A stretch of 64,000 nucleotides of DNA from Sulfuricella sp. (GTDB lineage Bacteria > Pseudomonadota > Gammaproteobacteria > Burkholderiales > Sulfuricellaceae): positions 120,534 through 184,533 of the forward strand of contig JAQTNE010000002.1 in the NCBI GenBank assembly GCA_028713975.1, written 5' to 3'. This document shows positions 62,418 to 64,000 of this stretch, piece after piece. The notes beneath the pieces were generated by a model that did not search any database, was not told where the DNA came from, and saw nothing but the letters and a program-made list of their open reading frames with translations. Every line of letters begins with the position of its first letter. Position 1 is the stretch's first letter. The position numbers and the translations under genes were made by a program.

Positions 62418-62849
62418 TTATTTGTCTTTAGCCAGCAGTTGTTTCCTGGCCTCGTCGAAGCTGATGCTGCCAAAATCCCCCTCGGACGTGGCGCCATAGC
62501 CGTAGCCCATCGGCGAGTGCTTGCCGGCAACGTAGCGGGCGGCGCGAGCATCCAGCCACTTGCCGCTACGGAAATCGGCAACCCAGATTTCGGTGTTCGG
62601 GTCGTTGCTCCAGGGTTTGTCCTTGAGCCAGAAAATCGCACAGCCAATATCGTCGAATTTGGAAACCTGCTTTTTCGGCCCGCCGCGCACTTCGACCGCA
62701 TAGTGCCGGTCGCTGATCGCCATGCTGCAGCGAGTGCAGATGTCGCGATCCCACTTGATTTCGACCGGGCCGGTCTCCGGTGCTCTGGAGCAGGCGGTTA
62801 ACAGCAGCAATGCCGCGCCGAGCAGAAATATCCGTGCAGATTGGCTCAT
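62418..62849 (-). CDS. nosL: NosL, copper chaperone lipoprotein for NosZ
   Basis: A 143-residue lipoprotein. The lipobox is LLLLTACSR (near residue 20). The copper-site region is CTRCSMAISDRHYAVEV, and WVADFRSGKWLDARAARYV follows. NosL delivers copper(I) to NosZ. It lies between nosF and nosY (24 bases from nosY). The more frequent order has nosL last, so nosL and nosY are swapped here. Confidence 0.92.
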   Translation of the reverse strand: MSQSARIFLLGAALLLLTACSRAPETGPVEIKWDRDICTRCSMAISDRHYAVEVRGGPKKQVSKFDDIGCAIFWLKDKPWSNDPNTEIWVADFRSGKWLDARAARYVAGKHSPMGYGYGATSEGDFGSISFDEARKQLLAKDK

Positions 62850-62858
62850 TGTCGATTC

Positions 62859-63728
62859 TTACTGATCCCCGCCTTGGGCGGTTTCATCCATGGAAATTTT
62901 GGTGAGCAGCCCGACATAGCGCGACAGCATGCCGAGGAAGCGCAGGCGATCCGGGCCGGCAACCAGGCCTTCCCATTCGATACCGTTGCCCTTATCGCGG
63001 AACCCCCAGCCCGACAGCGCCTTGGCAATGGCCGCTTCGGGACGGCGCAGCGCCAAACGACAGATCAGTTTGCCGGACAGCGAGGCGTCATCATCGACGC
63101 GGTCATCCAGCACCACCTTGCCGCGATCCATCTCCAGCACACGGTTGACCAGCGATGATACCTCGTCCAGGCGATGGCTCGAAATCAGCATGGTGGTATT
63201 TTCCAGCCGTTCCGCGAGCAACTCGAAGAAAATGTGGCGCGCATCGGGGTCGAGGTTGGCGGCGGGTTCGTCCATCACCAGCACATTGGTGTCGCGCCCC
63301 ATAGCGATAGAGATCAGGAGTTTCTGCTTCATGCCGCCGGACAATTTGACGAACGGCAAGCGGGCTATTTTCCGCAGGTCGAGCCCAAGACGGGTGGCAA
63401 CATCCTCCATGCGCTTTTGCTCGCTGTTGCACAGCGCCGCCGCGAAACCGACCAACTGGCTGACGGGCATTTTGAGCGGGGGCGGCAACTGCGGCACAAA
63501 ACCAATTTTTTGCAGCACCTTGCTGCGTTCGCTGCGCGGCACCAGGCCATTCACCGTAACCGAACCGTTGTGTGTGTACTGGCCGAGCAGGCAGCGTATC
63601 AACGTGGTTTTCCCGGCACCATTGGAACCGACCAGGGCGATACGTTCGCCGAGTTCTATTTTCAGGTCGACATCATCGAGAACCTGGTTGCGCTTGAAGG
63701 TTTTTGAAACGTGGCTGAATTGGATCAT
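62859..63728 (-). CDS. nosF: NosF, ABC transporter ATP-binding protein
   Basis: A 289-residue ATPase. Walker A is GSNGAGKTT (near residue 34), the ABC signature is LSGGMKQK (near 130), and Walker B is VLVMDEPAANLD. It powers the NosDFY transporter. The start is 22 bases from the ferredoxin gene upstream and the stop 9 bases before nosL. Confidence 0.93.
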   Translation of the reverse strand: MIQFSHVSKTFKRNQVLDDVDLKIELGERIALVGSNGAGKTTLIRCLLGQYTHNGSVTVNGLVPRSERSKVLQKIGFVPQLPPPLKMPVSQLVGFAAALCNSEQKRMEDVATRLGLDLRKIARLPFVKLSGGMKQKLLISIAMGRDTNVLVMDEPAANLDPDARHIFFELLAERLENTTMLISSHRLDEVSSLVNRVLEMDRGKVVLDDRVDDDASLSGKLICRLALRRPEAAIAKALSGWGFRDKGNGIEWEGLVAGPDRLRFLGMLSRYVGLLTKISMDETAQGGDQ

Positions 63729-63750
63729 TTTCGGTATAGCTCTTCCATTC

Positions 63751-64000
63751 CTACATTATTTTTCTCAAGCCCTTGATTTCAAACTTCAGGGCGCCGCTCG
63801 GGCAAACATCGATGCACATGCCGCAGCGAGTGCAATCCGCGCCGATGTCCATCTCGGCTTGCGGCGCACGGCCCTTGATAACGCAGTCCAGCACATGAGG
63901 CACCTCGCAGACCCTGCGGCATTCGCCCTCATGGTGGCAGTTGGCCAGCTTGTAATTCACATGCAGCGGCGAGAATACGCCGACGATGCCGTAGGTCAGG
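63751..64000 (-). CDS. NosH-like (NapH-type) ferredoxin, C-terminal part
   Basis: The frame is open to the right edge, so only the C-terminal ~82 residues are seen. A hydrophobic end (LTYGIVGVFSPLH) is followed by CHHEGECRRVC and the [4Fe-4S] motif CTRCGMCIDVCP. A GTG at 63960 would be an internal start and is rejected. NapH-like ferredoxins (NosH) lie just before nosF in clade II nos clusters such as that of Wolinella. The rest of the gene, and any nosZ, is outside the window. Confidence 0.78.
   Translation of the reverse strand, partial: LTYGIVGVFSPLHVNYKLANCHHEGECRRVCEVPHVLDCVIKGRAPQAEMDIGADCTRCGMCIDVCPSGALKFEIKGLRKIM

Noticed and set aside
63751-63960. Stand-alone 69-residue ferredoxin starting at GTG 63960
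   Set aside because: The frame is open to the window edge with membrane-like sequence upstream, so this is the end of a longer NapH-type protein.

Overview
This window looks like a chromosomal segment of a denitrifying betaproteobacterium that also oxidises sulfide. A Nitrosomonadales-type organism, near the Sulfuricella or Thiobacillus kind, is my inference. The support is a cNOR operon, a complete nir operon set for cytochrome cd1, part of a nos cluster, a flavocytochrome c sulfide dehydrogenase pair (fccAB), and genes for both menaquinone and oxygen-independent ubiquinone synthesis. No rRNA, tRNA or CRISPR array was seen.

Layout. Positions 1-7560 hold a nitric oxide reductase operon (norC 3' end, norB, norE/F-like subunits, norQ, two membrane accessory genes, norD), then an NsrR-type NO-sensing repressor. 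Positions 7732-14278 are a chromosomal integron array with eleven minus-strand cassettes. It is read away from a plus-strand integron integrase at 14377-15372. The cassettes carry toxin-antitoxin pairs, a methyltransferase, two HEPN-like proteins, an NTF2-like protein, a cytochrome b561 and unknown proteins. One cassette and its attC are broken by a 57-bp perfect palindrome. Next come slyX, nnrS and a kinase-HDOD-GAF signalling protein. Positions 20052-26047 carry a radical SAM gene and ubiU-ubiV-ubiT, interrupted by a higB-higA-FRG island and a wbuC-like cupin. Positions 26343-29439 are the anaerobic ribonucleotide reductase genes, in which the glycyl-radical tail is a separate small gene. 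Positions 29485-32356 hold fccB, fccA and a Crp/Fnr (Dnr-like) regulator.

Positions 32364-43940 contain a DUF389 protein, an SLC13-type transporter with a CBS protein, lapA, and a probable osmolyte block. That block has two glycosyltransferases of the glycosylglycerate type, a small mechanosensitive-channel-like protein, a phosphatase fused to a glycerate kinase, and a ClC channel; a MarR regulator follows. Positions 44128-56091 (minus strand) are the nir genes in two or three transcription units: nirS-nirT-(diheme c)-(cytochrome c4-like)-nirT2, then cupredoxin-nirC-nirF, then nirDL-nirG-nirH-nirJ-nirN. FNR/DNR-like boxes lie before nirS and before nirDL. Positions 56236-61460 hold menD-menF-menE-ubiE. 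Positions 61566-64000 are nosY-nosL-nosF and the end of a nosH-like ferredoxin gene.

The genes fit a respiratory picture. Sulfide electrons enter through FccAB, quinones are made without oxygen, nitrite goes to NO (NirS) and then N2O (NorBC), and the cut nos cluster implies reduction to N2. NsrR and the Dnr-like protein are the likely controllers. Two families of dispersed hairpin repeats (four and two copies) and one 231-bp MITE-like element sit between operons.
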